Assembly: GCF_022870905.1 (NCBI RefSeq)
Contig: NZ_CP091510.1
Span: forward strand, 248,001 to 312,000
Direction of reading: 5' to 3'
Source: Neisseria arctica
Lineage (GTDB): Bacteria; Pseudomonadota; Gammaproteobacteria; Burkholderiales; Neisseriaceae
Length of the DNA: 64,000 nucleotides
A program made the translations under genes and the position numbers. Positions 27,634 to 35,312 of the stretch are shown here, in pieces; position 1 is the stretch's first letter, and every line of letters begins with the position of its first letter. Below the pieces are notes generated by a model that saw only the letters and a program-made list of their open reading frames with translations, did no database searches and had not been told where the DNA came from.

Positions 27634-29652
27634 ATGAGCCAGCCTAAAAAATCCGTTCCCCTTATCCGCCGACCTTGGTTTGCTTTTTTAAGCTCCATGC
27701 GTTTTGCCGTCGCGCTTTTGAGCTTGCTCGGTATTGCTTCTATCATCGGAACGGTATTGAAGCAGGGGCAGCCGATTGCCGATTATTTGGTGAAGTTCGG
27801 TCCGTTTTGGATGGAGATTTTCCGGTTTTTAGGTTTGTTCGACGTATATGCCTCGGTTTGGTTTGTGGTCATCATGCTTTTTCTGGTGCTCTCAACCAGC
27901 TTGTGCTTATGGCGCAATATACCGCCGTTTTTGCGGGAAATGCGCTCTTACCGTATCAAGGCCACCAAACAGTCGCTCGCCTCAATGAAGCATACTGCGG
28001 AATTGCCGGATGTTTCACCGGAGATAGCCGTGCGTTATCTGCAGGTACAGGGCTTCAATACTAAAACAGTTGAGCGTGAGGACGGCTCGGTTTTAGTTGC
28101 GGCCAAGAAAGGTGCGATGAACAAATGGGGTTATATTTTTGCCCATTTGGCTATTATTGTTATCTGCTTGGGCGGTTTGATCGATAGTAACCTGTTGTTG
28201 AAGATGGGTATGCTGACGGGTAAGGTCGTACCGGATAATGATTCTGTTTTTGCAAAAGATTTCAAGCCCGAAAGTACGCTAAGCCGCAATAATTTATCTT
28301 TTCGCGGTAATGTCAACGTAACCGAAGGGCAAGCAGCGGATGTGGTATTTCTGAATGCCGACAAAGGGATGTTGGTGCAGGATCTGCCTTTTTCGGTAGA
28401 GCTGAAGAAATTTCATATTGATTTTTACAATACCGGTATGCCTAAGGATTTTGCCAGTGATCTGGTGGTAACGGATAAAGAAACCGGTGAAAAAATCGAG
28501 CGTACTATCCGCGTGAACCATCCGTTGACCTTGCATGGTATTACGATTTACCAAGCCAGCTTTGCCGATGGCGGCTCCGATTTGAAATTCAAAGCTTGGG
28601 ATTTGGCTTCTGCGGTCCGTCAGCCTGTTCCTTTGGATGCCGTATCAATGCGCCAATTTCCGTTGGATCTCGGCGGGAAGAAGTATCGTATTGAGTTCGA
28701 GCAATTCAGCTCGATGAATGTCGAAGATATGAGCAAGCCGTCTGAGAAGGCGGGCGGATTATCGAATATCGTCAAGGATGTAAGGGCAGTAAAGCAAGAG
28801 CGTAAGTTTACCAATATCGGCCCCTCAATCATTTACCGTATACGGGATGATGCAGGACAGGCCGTCGAATATAAGAACTATATGCTGCCGATGCTGCAGG
28901 AAAAAGACTATTTTTTCATTACCGGTACTCGGGAAGGCCTGAACCAGCAGTATCGTTGGTTACGGTTGCCGGCAGACGGACAGGGCAAACTTGATACTTT
29001 TATGGCTTTGCGTGAGGCTTTGAACAACGAGGCAGTACGCAAACGTGCGGTATTGCAGGCCACCGCCGGTACTCCTGAAAAAACGCGCGCGCAGTTTAAT
29101 CAGGCGGTAGAGAATACCTTGAGCCTTTTTGCACGGGGCGGCTATATCGCTTTAAACGATTTTGTCGCACAGAATATCCCGCGTGAAGAGCAAACGAAAA
29201 TGCAGGATTATTTCTATCAGATTCTGTATGGCGCGATGAATGCTTTGTTAGAAGAAACCTTGAAGGGTGATAATTTACCGGCCTGGCCGCAAGATGAAGC
29301 GCGAAACCGCTTTTTGCTCAACAGTATGGATGCCTATACCGGCTTGACAGTTTATCCGGCGCCTTTACTGTTGCAGCTAGACGGCTTTAAAGAGGTACGC
29401 TCTTCAGGCTTGCAGATGACCCGCTCTCCGGGAGCCTCATTGGTATATATCGGTTCGCTGTTACTGGTATTGGGCACGATATTTATGTTTTACGTACGCG
29501 AAAAACGTGCTTGGCTGCTGTTTGAACAAGGAAGAATCCGCTTTTCGATGTCGTCCAGCCGCGATGAGCGTGATTTGAAAAAAGAATTCCCCGAACATAC
29601 ACAACGCTTGAAACAATTGGCGAAGGATCTGAACCATGACGCAAATCAGTAA
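27634..29652 (+). CDS. resB: System II cytochrome c biogenesis protein ResB (CcsB)
   Basis: A 672-residue membrane protein that, with CcsA, exports heme and attaches it to apocytochrome CXXCH motifs in the periplasm. The N-terminus has three hydrophobic segments (SSMRFAVALLSLLGIASIIGT, VWFVVIMLFLVLSTSLCLW, WGYIFAHLAIIVICLGGLI), then a large periplasmic domain with NHPLTLHGITIYQASFADGG, and a last segment near residue 610 (ASLVYIGSLLLVLGTIFMFY). I use the ATG at 27634; a TTG 6 bases earlier is possible. The 3' end overlaps ccsA by 17 bases. Confidence 0.94.
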   Translation: MSQPKKSVPLIRRPWFAFLSSMRFAVALLSLLGIASIIGTVLKQGQPIADYLVKFGPFWMEIFRFLGLFDVYASVWFVVIMLFLVLSTSLCLWRNIPPFLREMRSYRIKATKQSLASMKHTAELPDVSPEIAVRYLQVQGFNTKTVEREDGSVLVAAKKGAMNKWGYIFAHLAIIVICLGGLIDSNLLLKMGMLTGKVVPDNDSVFAKDFKPESTLSRNNLSFRGNVNVTEGQAADVVFLNADKGMLVQDLPFSVELKKFHIDFYNTGMPKDFASDLVVTDKETGEKIERTIRVNHPLTLHGITIYQASFADGGSDLKFKAWDLASAVRQPVPLDAVSMRQFPLDLGGKKYRIEFEQFSSMNVEDMSKPSEKAGGLSNIVKDVRAVKQERKFTNIGPSIIYRIRDDAGQAVEYKNYMLPMLQEKDYFFITGTREGLNQQYRWLRLPADGQGKLDTFMALREALNNEAVRKRAVLQATAGTPEKTRAQFNQAVENTLSLFARGGYIALNDFVAQNIPREEQTKMQDYFYQILYGAMNALLEETLKGDNLPAWPQDEARNRFLLNSMDAYTGLTVYPAPLLLQLDGFKEVRSSGLQMTRSPGASLVYIGSLLLVLGTIFMFYVREKRAWLLFEQGRIRFSMSSSRDERDLKKEFPEHTQRLKQLAKDLNHDANQ

Positions 29653-30829
29653 AACCGAACGGCTGCTAGAACACGAACTGTTGACGCAGAAACCATGGAT
29701 ACGCCGTCTGAATGTATTGGATTGGTTGTTTGCCGCACTTATCGTACTTGCTGTCGTTTTTGCGCAAACTCATATCGGCCATCATATGGATGGTTACGAA
29801 GTGGCCATTTTGTGGTTCAGTGCGGTTTCTGCTGTTTTTCTCGGTTGGTTTTTCAAGCCTCTGCGCTGGTTTATTCCGCTTAGCCTGATACTGGCTTATT
29901 CGGCGGTACAGCTCTATGGCGGCACTATCGCTAATACAGACCGCTTTTTATTAAAATATTTTCTGAGCAGCCAATCGGCCATTATGTGGCAGTGCGCTTT
30001 TGTTTTTTTCGCATGGTTCTGCTATATCGCCGGTGCCTTGTTGGCGCGCCGTAGCCATACGGAAACCAATACTCTTTTGGGAATGGCAAGCGTGTTTGCC
30101 TGGGTATCGGCTTTGGCTGGTTTTACCGGAATGCTGGTGCGCTGGCATGAAAGCTATCTGTTGCGCCCTGATGCGGGCCATATTCCGGTATCGACCTTAT
30201 ACGAAGTATTTATTTTGTTTATGGTGATTACCGCTTTGATGTATCTCTATTATGAGAAAAAATTCGCTATCCAAAAACTCGGCGGTTTCGTATTCGCCTT
30301 TATGGCGGTATTGGTGTCGTTTGTTTTGTGGTACAGCGTATCCCGTGAGGCGCATGCCATTCAGCCGTTGATTCCTGCCTTGCAATCGTGGTGGATGAAA
30401 ATTCATGTGCCGGCAAACTTTATCGGCTATGGTGCATTCTGTATCTCAGCTATGCTTGGTGTGGCAGAATTGGCGGTATTGCGTGCCGAGGCCAAAGGCC
30501 GTAAAAGCTGGCTGCCTGCTTCACAGGTGATCGAAGAAGTGATGTATAAAGCGATCGCTGTCGGCTTTTTGTTCTTTACTATCGCTACTATTTTGGGTGC
30601 GTTGTGGGCGGCTGATGCATGGGGACGCTATTGGAGCTGGGATCCGAAAGAAACTTGGGCGTTTATCGTATGGTTGAATTATGCGGTATGGCTGCACTTG
30701 CGCCTTGTTGCGGGATGGCGTGGCAAGGTGTTGGCATGGTGGGCGGTTATCGGCCTTTTCATTACCGCCTTTGCATTTATCGGCGTAAATATGTTTTTAA
30801 GCGGTTTGCACTCTTACGGTGCGTTGTAA
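29636..30829 (+). CDS. ccsA: System II cytochrome c biogenesis protein CcsA
   Basis: A 397-residue polytopic heme-handling protein, partner of ResB. The tryptophan-rich WWD heme-binding signature is complete: WAADAWGRYWSWDPKETWAF (about residues 323-342). Flanking His residues for heme coordination occur in HVPANFIGYGAF and NYAVWLHLRLVAGWRG. A DUS lies in the first codons (near 29700, IRRLNV). The overlap with resB implies coupled translation. A clean terminator follows. Confidence 0.95.
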   Translation: MTQISKTERLLEHELLTQKPWIRRLNVLDWLFAALIVLAVVFAQTHIGHHMDGYEVAILWFSAVSAVFLGWFFKPLRWFIPLSLILAYSAVQLYGGTIANTDRFLLKYFLSSQSAIMWQCAFVFFAWFCYIAGALLARRSHTETNTLLGMASVFAWVSALAGFTGMLVRWHESYLLRPDAGHIPVSTLYEVFILFMVITALMYLYYEKKFAIQKLGGFVFAFMAVLVSFVLWYSVSREAHAIQPLIPALQSWWMKIHVPANFIGYGAFCISAMLGVAELAVLRAEAKGRKSWLPASQVIEEVMYKAIAVGFLFFTIATILGALWAADAWGRYWSWDPKETWAFIVWLNYAVWLHLRLVAGWRGKVLAWWAVIGLFITAFAFIGVNMFLSGLHSYGAL

Positions 30830-30844
30830 TATAAAGCAGATTTG

Positions 30845-30873
30845 AAAGCCGGTACGAAGCGTACCGGCTTTTT
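30845..30873 (+). terminator. Intrinsic terminator after ccsA
   Basis: AAAGCCGGTACG pairs with CGTACCGGCTTT across AAG, followed by TT and C. It is a canonical terminator 15 bases beyond the ccsA stop codon. Confidence 0.93.
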
Positions 30874-30886
30874 CGATTGGGCGGCC

Positions 30887-31050
30887 TTGCATTTTACGGT
30901 TAAACTGCTACACTCTTAATTCCATCATTATTTAGGCATATACCCACACTATGAAAGACGCAGAGCAGAGCGGTTTATCAGAACCACTATTTGCATGGTG
31001 CGGTGTATGTATCAGAATCAGGCAGGCTGCTGAAGCAGCCTGCCTTTTAT
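30887..31050 (+). ncRNA. Candidate small RNA or attenuated leader upstream of the TerC gene
   Basis: A promoter-like pair, TTGCAT (30887-30892) and TACACT (30909-30914) with 16-base spacing, is followed about 105 bases later by a perfect terminator: GGCAGGCTGC-TGAA-GCAGCCTGCC then TTTTATT (31021-31051). The TerC-CBS gene starts 61 bases further on. A transcript of about 130 bases would end at the terminator, and readthrough would express the downstream gene. An ORF beginning ATGAAAGACGC at 30951 runs through the terminator stem, so it is unlikely to be a protein. I do not recognise a known riboswitch. Confidence 0.5.
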
Positions 31051-31111
31051 TGTGTTTGGCGTGCCGCATTGGATAAGGCCGCCTGAAACTTAATTGTAAG
31101 GATATCGGATA

Positions 31112-32683
31112 ATGGATTTTAGTTGGCTTGCCGAACCGACTACTTGGATAGGTTTTGCTACTTTGCTGGTTTTGGAGGTGGTGCTCGGTATCGACAACCT
31201 GGTTTTCGTTGCGATTTTGGCGAATAAAGTGAAGCCTGCCTATCGTGACCGGGCGCGGGTGGTTGGCCTTTCGTTGGCCGTTGTGATGCGTATTGTGATG
31301 TTGGCATTTATGGCCAAAATTATGACGCTCACCCATCCGTGGTTTCACATCGGTGATTTCGCCGTGGCGGGTAAAGATTTGATTATGCTTTTCGGCGGCT
31401 TGTTTTTACTTTATAAGGCGACAACCGAATTACACGAGCGTTTGGAAGGACATAACCAATTCCATATTGCAGATAATAATAAAAAACACTCGCCTTTTAT
31501 GGCGGTGGTGATGCAAATTTTGGTACTGGATGCCGTCTTCTCAATTGATTCCGTCATCACTGCCGTAGCGATGGTCGAGCACATCATTGTGGCGATGGCT
31601 GCGGTAGTGGTGGCAATGGGGGTGATGATTTGGGCGAGCAAACCGCTTACCGAGTTTGTAGACCGCCATCCTACGGTAGTGATGCTGTGCTTGGGCTTCT
31701 TGCTGATGATCGGTTTCAGCCTGATTGCCGAGGCTTTTCATATGCACATTCCTAAAGGCTATCTGTATGCAGCTATCGGATTCTCGATTCTTATTGAAAT
31801 ATTTAACCAAGTATCATTGAAAAACAGTAAGCGTAACGACTATATCGGCAGCTCATGGCGTCAACGTACGGCAGAAAATGTATTAGGTATGATGGGTATC
31901 CGCGAGGCTGTTTTGGCTAAGGCGGGCGATAATCACGAAGACGACACACATTTTGAAGAAAATGAAAAGTCGATGATCCACAGCGTGCTGACTTTGGCCG
32001 AACGCCCGATTTTAGGGGTGATGATTCCCCGTCGAGATATCGAACGCTTGGATATTTCACAAAGTAAAGAAGAGCAATACGCCCAGCTGCAAAACACCCC
32101 TTACAGCCGCCTGTTGGTTGTAGGCAAGGCCGGGGTAGACGAGCCTTTGGGCTACATCAATAAAAAAGATTTACTCACACAGCTGCTGGATAATGAAAGC
32201 GGTGAATTGAATATTCAGACGGCCTTGCGTCAACCGCTGATTTTGCCTGATAGCACGACCGCGCTAAATGCCATCGAACTCTTCCGTAAAAGCAGTGCTG
32301 ATTATGCATTGGTGGTGGATGAATTCGGTGCGGTACTTGGTATGGTTACGATGAAGGATCTGCTGGAGGCGATTGCCGGTGAATTTCCTGAAGAATATGA
32401 GCGCGGAGATGCACCGATGATTGAAGCCGAAAGTGAAGCGCAAAGTTTTGTGGTTGACGGTAGTTTGGAATATGTCGAACTGGCGCGTCAAATTAATCTG
32501 CCGCCGCATGATGATGACGCTGATTACCACACAGTTGCCGGCCTGATGATGGAAGAGTTACAGAATATTCCTGAAGAAGGCGAGTCGGTCGTATTTCACG
32601 GTTGGCGTTTTGAAGTGGTTGAGAAAGCTGGCCAGCGGATTGAACGTGTGCGCATCAGCCCTGTAATAGAAAACGAAGATTAA
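31112..32683 (+). CDS. TerC-family membrane protein with CBS and CorC/HlyC domains
   Basis: A 523-residue three-part protein. Residues 1-235 are a TerC domain: LLVLEVVLGIDNLVFVAILA and VLDAVFSIDSVITAVAM carry the conserved Asp residues within the membrane, between about seven hydrophobic segments. Residues 285-420 hold a CBS pair (MIPRRDIERLDIS; FGAVLGMVTMKDLLEAI), and the end is a CorC_HlyC domain (DADYHTVAGLMMEEL). E. coli YoaE and YegH share this build. TerC proteins are implicated in metal export, notably manganese; the substrate here is inference. AAGGA lies 9 bases upstream. A possible attenuator precedes it. Confidence 0.9.
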   Translation: MDFSWLAEPTTWIGFATLLVLEVVLGIDNLVFVAILANKVKPAYRDRARVVGLSLAVVMRIVMLAFMAKIMTLTHPWFHIGDFAVAGKDLIMLFGGLFLLYKATTELHERLEGHNQFHIADNNKKHSPFMAVVMQILVLDAVFSIDSVITAVAMVEHIIVAMAAVVVAMGVMIWASKPLTEFVDRHPTVVMLCLGFLLMIGFSLIAEAFHMHIPKGYLYAAIGFSILIEIFNQVSLKNSKRNDYIGSSWRQRTAENVLGMMGIREAVLAKAGDNHEDDTHFEENEKSMIHSVLTLAERPILGVMIPRRDIERLDISQSKEEQYAQLQNTPYSRLLVVGKAGVDEPLGYINKKDLLTQLLDNESGELNIQTALRQPLILPDSTTALNAIELFRKSSADYALVVDEFGAVLGMVTMKDLLEAIAGEFPEEYERGDAPMIEAESEAQSFVVDGSLEYVELARQINLPPHDDDADYHTVAGLMMEELQNIPEEGESVVFHGWRFEVVEKAGQRIERVRISPVIENED

Positions 32684-32778
32684 ATTGGTAACGGCATAAT
32701 GTAATCGTCTTTAGACCTTATGTAATTTTTGCCCTCCTCCGTATCGTGTGGCGGATGGGCAATAATGGGAACCGTGTG

Positions 32779-33315
32779 ATGATAAAAAAATCTTCGATAC
32801 TTTGTTTGCTTGCTTCATCGCTCTTGTTAGTTGCCTGTCACCAACAAGAGCCAGCACAGCAAAATACTGAAACGGCTGCAAGCAGTGTCACAGTTAAGAC
32901 GATGAACTCGGAAGTGGCGGCATCTCAGGTTTCTGCTTCGGAAACCGTTGCCGCATCTTCTGGACAAGATGCACTTGAGAACTACTCTTTAAGTGCCTTT
33001 ACTGTTTTCGGCACTACGCCCAATCAGTGGCATTTTTTTGTGCAACCTAAAGAGGATGGTACGAATTTGTTACAGATGCTGGCAGAAGGCGGAGTAGTTA
33101 ACGGGGAGTTCGAAGTTAGGCATTCCGTTGATGCGCGTGGCGTTCAATTCAGCGGTAAATATAATGGCGAAAATATAAATTTGAATATCAGCAGGGAGAT
33201 TTGTGAAGACCCGCAGTCGGGCCAGAAATATGAATTCAAGGCCGTATTGGATTTTGGTGGTAAGTATTACCAAGGTTGTGCACTACGGGAAAGCATAGAA
33301 CCTGCAAAAAATTAG
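32779..33315 (+). CDS. Hypothetical lipoprotein
   Basis: A 178-residue lipoprotein: signal peptide SSILCLLASSLLLVAC with Cys23 as the lipidation site, then an Ala/Ser/Thr/Gln-rich linker to about residue 70, then a compact domain with a conserved-looking Cys pair (REICEDPQSGQKYEF and YYQGCALRE). The organisation parallels the lipoprotein at 6829 but I see no clear sequence match. Function unknown. The ATG at 32779 is the third possible start; the codons before it do not look like a signal peptide. It ends in a DUS-pair terminator. Confidence 0.75.
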   Translation: MIKKSSILCLLASSLLLVACHQQEPAQQNTETAASSVTVKTMNSEVAASQVSASETVAASSGQDALENYSLSAFTVFGTTPNQWHFFVQPKEDGTNLLQMLAEGGVVNGEFEVRHSVDARGVQFSGKYNGENINLNISREICEDPQSGQKYEFKAVLDFGGKYYQGCALRESIEPAKN

Positions 33316-33345
33316 CCCCGGTTTTGTTTATTTTGAGTGATTCAT

Positions 33346-33380
33346 ATGCCGTCTGAAAATATTTCAGACGGCATTTTGTT
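33346..33380 (+). terminator. DUS-pair terminator after the lipoprotein
   Basis: ATGCCGTCTGAAA pairs with TTTCAGACGGCAT (33346-33374), followed by TTTGTTTT. This copy uses the ATGCCGTCTGAA form of the uptake sequence. Confidence 0.87.
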
Positions 33381-33398
33381 TTAAACCGGTATAAGCAG

Positions 33399-33518
33399 TG
33401 CTATGCATAGCATATGTGAATTGGTTTGGCTTGTAGGGTGATATAAATCCTGCAAGGGTAGGTTGGCTTGCTGAAAATAATCTTTAAAATTAAATTAATA
33501 GAAATGTAGATTTCTATT
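33399..33518. promoter_or_regulatory. Palindromic candidate operators upstream of the BCCT transporter
   Basis: Two inverted repeats lie 75-195 bases before the start codon: a perfect 14-base palindrome TGCTATGCATAGCA (33399-33412), and AATAGAAAT-GTAG-ATTTCTATT (33497-33518, 9-bp arms). The second is AT-rich and could be a regulator site or lie at a promoter. No regulator gene is adjacent, so the binding protein is unknown. Confidence 0.35.
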
Positions 33519-33593
33519 TAAAATCTATAAGTCTGAGTATGGCCGATTTGCGTTAAAATAAGTTAATACCATATGCTTAATCGGAGGTGGTTG

Positions 33594-35135
33594 ATGAAAA
33601 CACCAATCAAACAAGATACAAGCCTAAGGCCGAATTATTTTCTTTATACTTCGCTGATTGTCGGGTTGATGGCAGTCACCGCCCTTTGGAAGCCTACTTT
33701 GCTGACCGGTACGATTGTTGCCGTCAGCAATTTTTTTTATCAGAAGTTCGATTGGCTGATTATGTGGCTACCTCTGCTGGCTTTTGGCTTTGGCTTAGCT
33801 GTAGCACTGCCGGGAAAATTCGGCAACATCCGTTTGGGTGGACAGGATGCTAAACCCGAATACTCTTTTATTTCGTGGATGAATATGCTGTTTACGGCCG
33901 GTATCGGGGTGGGTATTGTGTTTTTCGGGCCGATTGAAGCATTGTGGCACTATTTTCAATCGCCTATCGGAGAGCAGGCAGCGGGATTGCCGGAATATCA
34001 GAAAGTAGGTAATGCCATGGGCTTGGCACTACATGTATGGGGTATCCCGGCTTGGTCTCTATATATGCTGGCAGGCTTGGTAATGGCTTATTTCCTATAT
34101 CAGCACAAAACCGAATGTTCGCCTGCCGCACCTATTGAGTTTGCGTTCAAGCGTAAGAAATGGGCGGCACCTTTAGGTAAACTGATTGCCGGGGCGGCTG
34201 TGGTTTCGATTGCTTTTTCCGTGTCGTCGTCTATTGCGATGGCGGTCAGTCAGATTGCTTCGGGTATCAGTATCATTACCGGACGGGGAGCGGCTTCGAT
34301 TTTAGAAAAAACTGTGTTGCTGACCGTGATGATTGCAATTTGCCTGTTTGCTACGGTATTGCCTATCCGTAAGGGAATGAAGGTATTGGGTGATACGACG
34401 GTAGCGCTTTCCGTATTGCTGCTGGTGTTTGTGTTTTTAACCGGCCCGACACATTATTTTGTCAGTGTAATCACGGTAACGGTGGGGCACATTATTACGC
34501 AAACTATCGGCCATTCTTTTGAGCTTTATCTTTTTCAGCCGCGGGATTGGATAGTATGGTATCCGATGGCGTATTGGGTTTGGTGGGTGACATGGGCGCC
34601 TTTTGTCGGTGTATTTTTAGCGCAGATTTCCAAAGGGCGTACTTTGCGGGAGTTTGTGTTGGCATCGGTTTTGGTGCCCTCGGGTTTTATTTTGGTGTGG
34701 TTTTGCACGTTTTCGGGATTCAGTCTGCTCGATACGGTTGAGGGCAGCGGGGTGTTGGCTGAAATCGCCAATAAGGGCGACTATGAAGGTACGTTTTATC
34801 ATCTGTTGAATATGTTGCCTGCTGCTTTTGCCACGAAGCCTTTAACAGTAGTGCTGTTTTTGGGTTTCGTGATTACGACGGTCGTGAGCGCGGCTATTTC
34901 TCTCGGCGTAATGACCAGCACCGACGGGCGCAGTGAAAATAAGCGTCGCGCTATCGTTTGGTGTGTGTTCATGGGTATGATCAGTTATGCGGTGGTATTT
35001 ACTGGCAAGATAGACGGTATCAAGGCTGTCGGTTCGTTTGCAGGTTTTCCGTTTGTTTTCGTATTTTATTTGTGGATGGCGGCCTTGTGGCGGCAGTTGC
35101 GCCGTGATACCGCCGCCAAACAAGGAGGCGCATAA
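33594..35135 (+). CDS. BCCT-family betaine/choline/carnitine transporter
   Basis: A 513-residue symporter with about 12 hydrophobic segments. Family signatures are present: MLFTAGIGVGIVFFGPIEALWHY in the TM3 region, and YWVWWVTWAPFVGVFLAQ followed by ISKGRTLREFVLASVL, the BCCT tryptophan box. It imports quaternary ammonium compounds such as choline, glycine betaine or carnitine, coupled to Na+ or H+. GGAGGT lies 5 bases before the ATG at 33594. The short C-terminal tail argues against an osmosensing BetP type. Its stop overlaps the start of a 44-residue ORF, and an acyltransferase acting on choline or carnitine follows, suggesting substrate. Confidence 0.92.
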   Translation: MKTPIKQDTSLRPNYFLYTSLIVGLMAVTALWKPTLLTGTIVAVSNFFYQKFDWLIMWLPLLAFGFGLAVALPGKFGNIRLGGQDAKPEYSFISWMNMLFTAGIGVGIVFFGPIEALWHYFQSPIGEQAAGLPEYQKVGNAMGLALHVWGIPAWSLYMLAGLVMAYFLYQHKTECSPAAPIEFAFKRKKWAAPLGKLIAGAAVVSIAFSVSSSIAMAVSQIASGISIITGRGAASILEKTVLLTVMIAICLFATVLPIRKGMKVLGDTTVALSVLLLVFVFLTGPTHYFVSVITVTVGHIITQTIGHSFELYLFQPRDWIVWYPMAYWVWWVTWAPFVGVFLAQISKGRTLREFVLASVLVPSGFILVWFCTFSGFSLLDTVEGSGVLAEIANKGDYEGTFYHLLNMLPAAFATKPLTVVLFLGFVITTVVSAAISLGVMTSTDGRSENKRRAIVWCVFMGMISYAVVFTGKIDGIKAVGSFAGFPFVFVFYLWMAALWRQLRRDTAAKQGGA

Positions 35136-35269
35136 TGGGAAAAAATCCTTTTTATTTGGAACAGCCGCTGAGTGAAAACATCATTGAAACGGTTTTGATT
35201 ACGTTGACCTTGTTGTTTTTGGCATATGTGGTGAAGCTTGCGCTGACAGATGATGAAAATGACGGCTAA
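35135..35269 (+). CDS. 44-residue single-span membrane peptide, coupled to the BCCT gene
   Basis: The start ATG overlaps the transporter stop as TAATG, and AAGGAGG lies 7 bases upstream, a strong ribosome site. The product, beginning MGKNPFYLEQPLSENIIETV, has one hydrophobic segment (residues 18-36, LITLTLLFLAYVVKL) and an acidic tail (TDDENDG). It looks like a small transporter subunit or a regulator. I know of no named family. The stop (35267-35269) lies next to a C10 tract and inside the longest frame of the acyltransferase. Confidence 0.75.
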   Translation: MGKNPFYLEQPLSENIIETVLITLTLLFLAYVVKLALTDDENDG

Positions 35270-35270
35270 A

Positions 35271-35280
35271 CCCCCCCCCC
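35271..35280 (+). repeat. C10 homopolymer tract, possible phase-variation site
   Basis: Ten consecutive cytosines lie between the 44-residue ORF and the acyltransferase. Poly-C or poly-G tracts of this length are slippage-prone and commonly phase variable in Neisseria. It falls inside the acyltransferase frame only if translation starts at 35250, 35253 or 35259; starts at 35289 or 35313 lie downstream of it. Confidence 0.6.
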
Positions 35281-35312
35281 AGTCTAATATGATTGATACA
35301 GGATACCCGAAT

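Noticed and set aside
30887..31050. yybP-ykoY manganese riboswitch before the TerC gene
   Set aside because: Position is right, but the conserved internal-loop sequences of that riboswitch cannot be found by eye.
30951..31073. A 40-codon ORF starting MKDAEQSG upstream of the TerC gene
   Set aside because: It runs through a perfect intrinsic terminator stem and has no ribosome site, so the RNA interpretation fits better.
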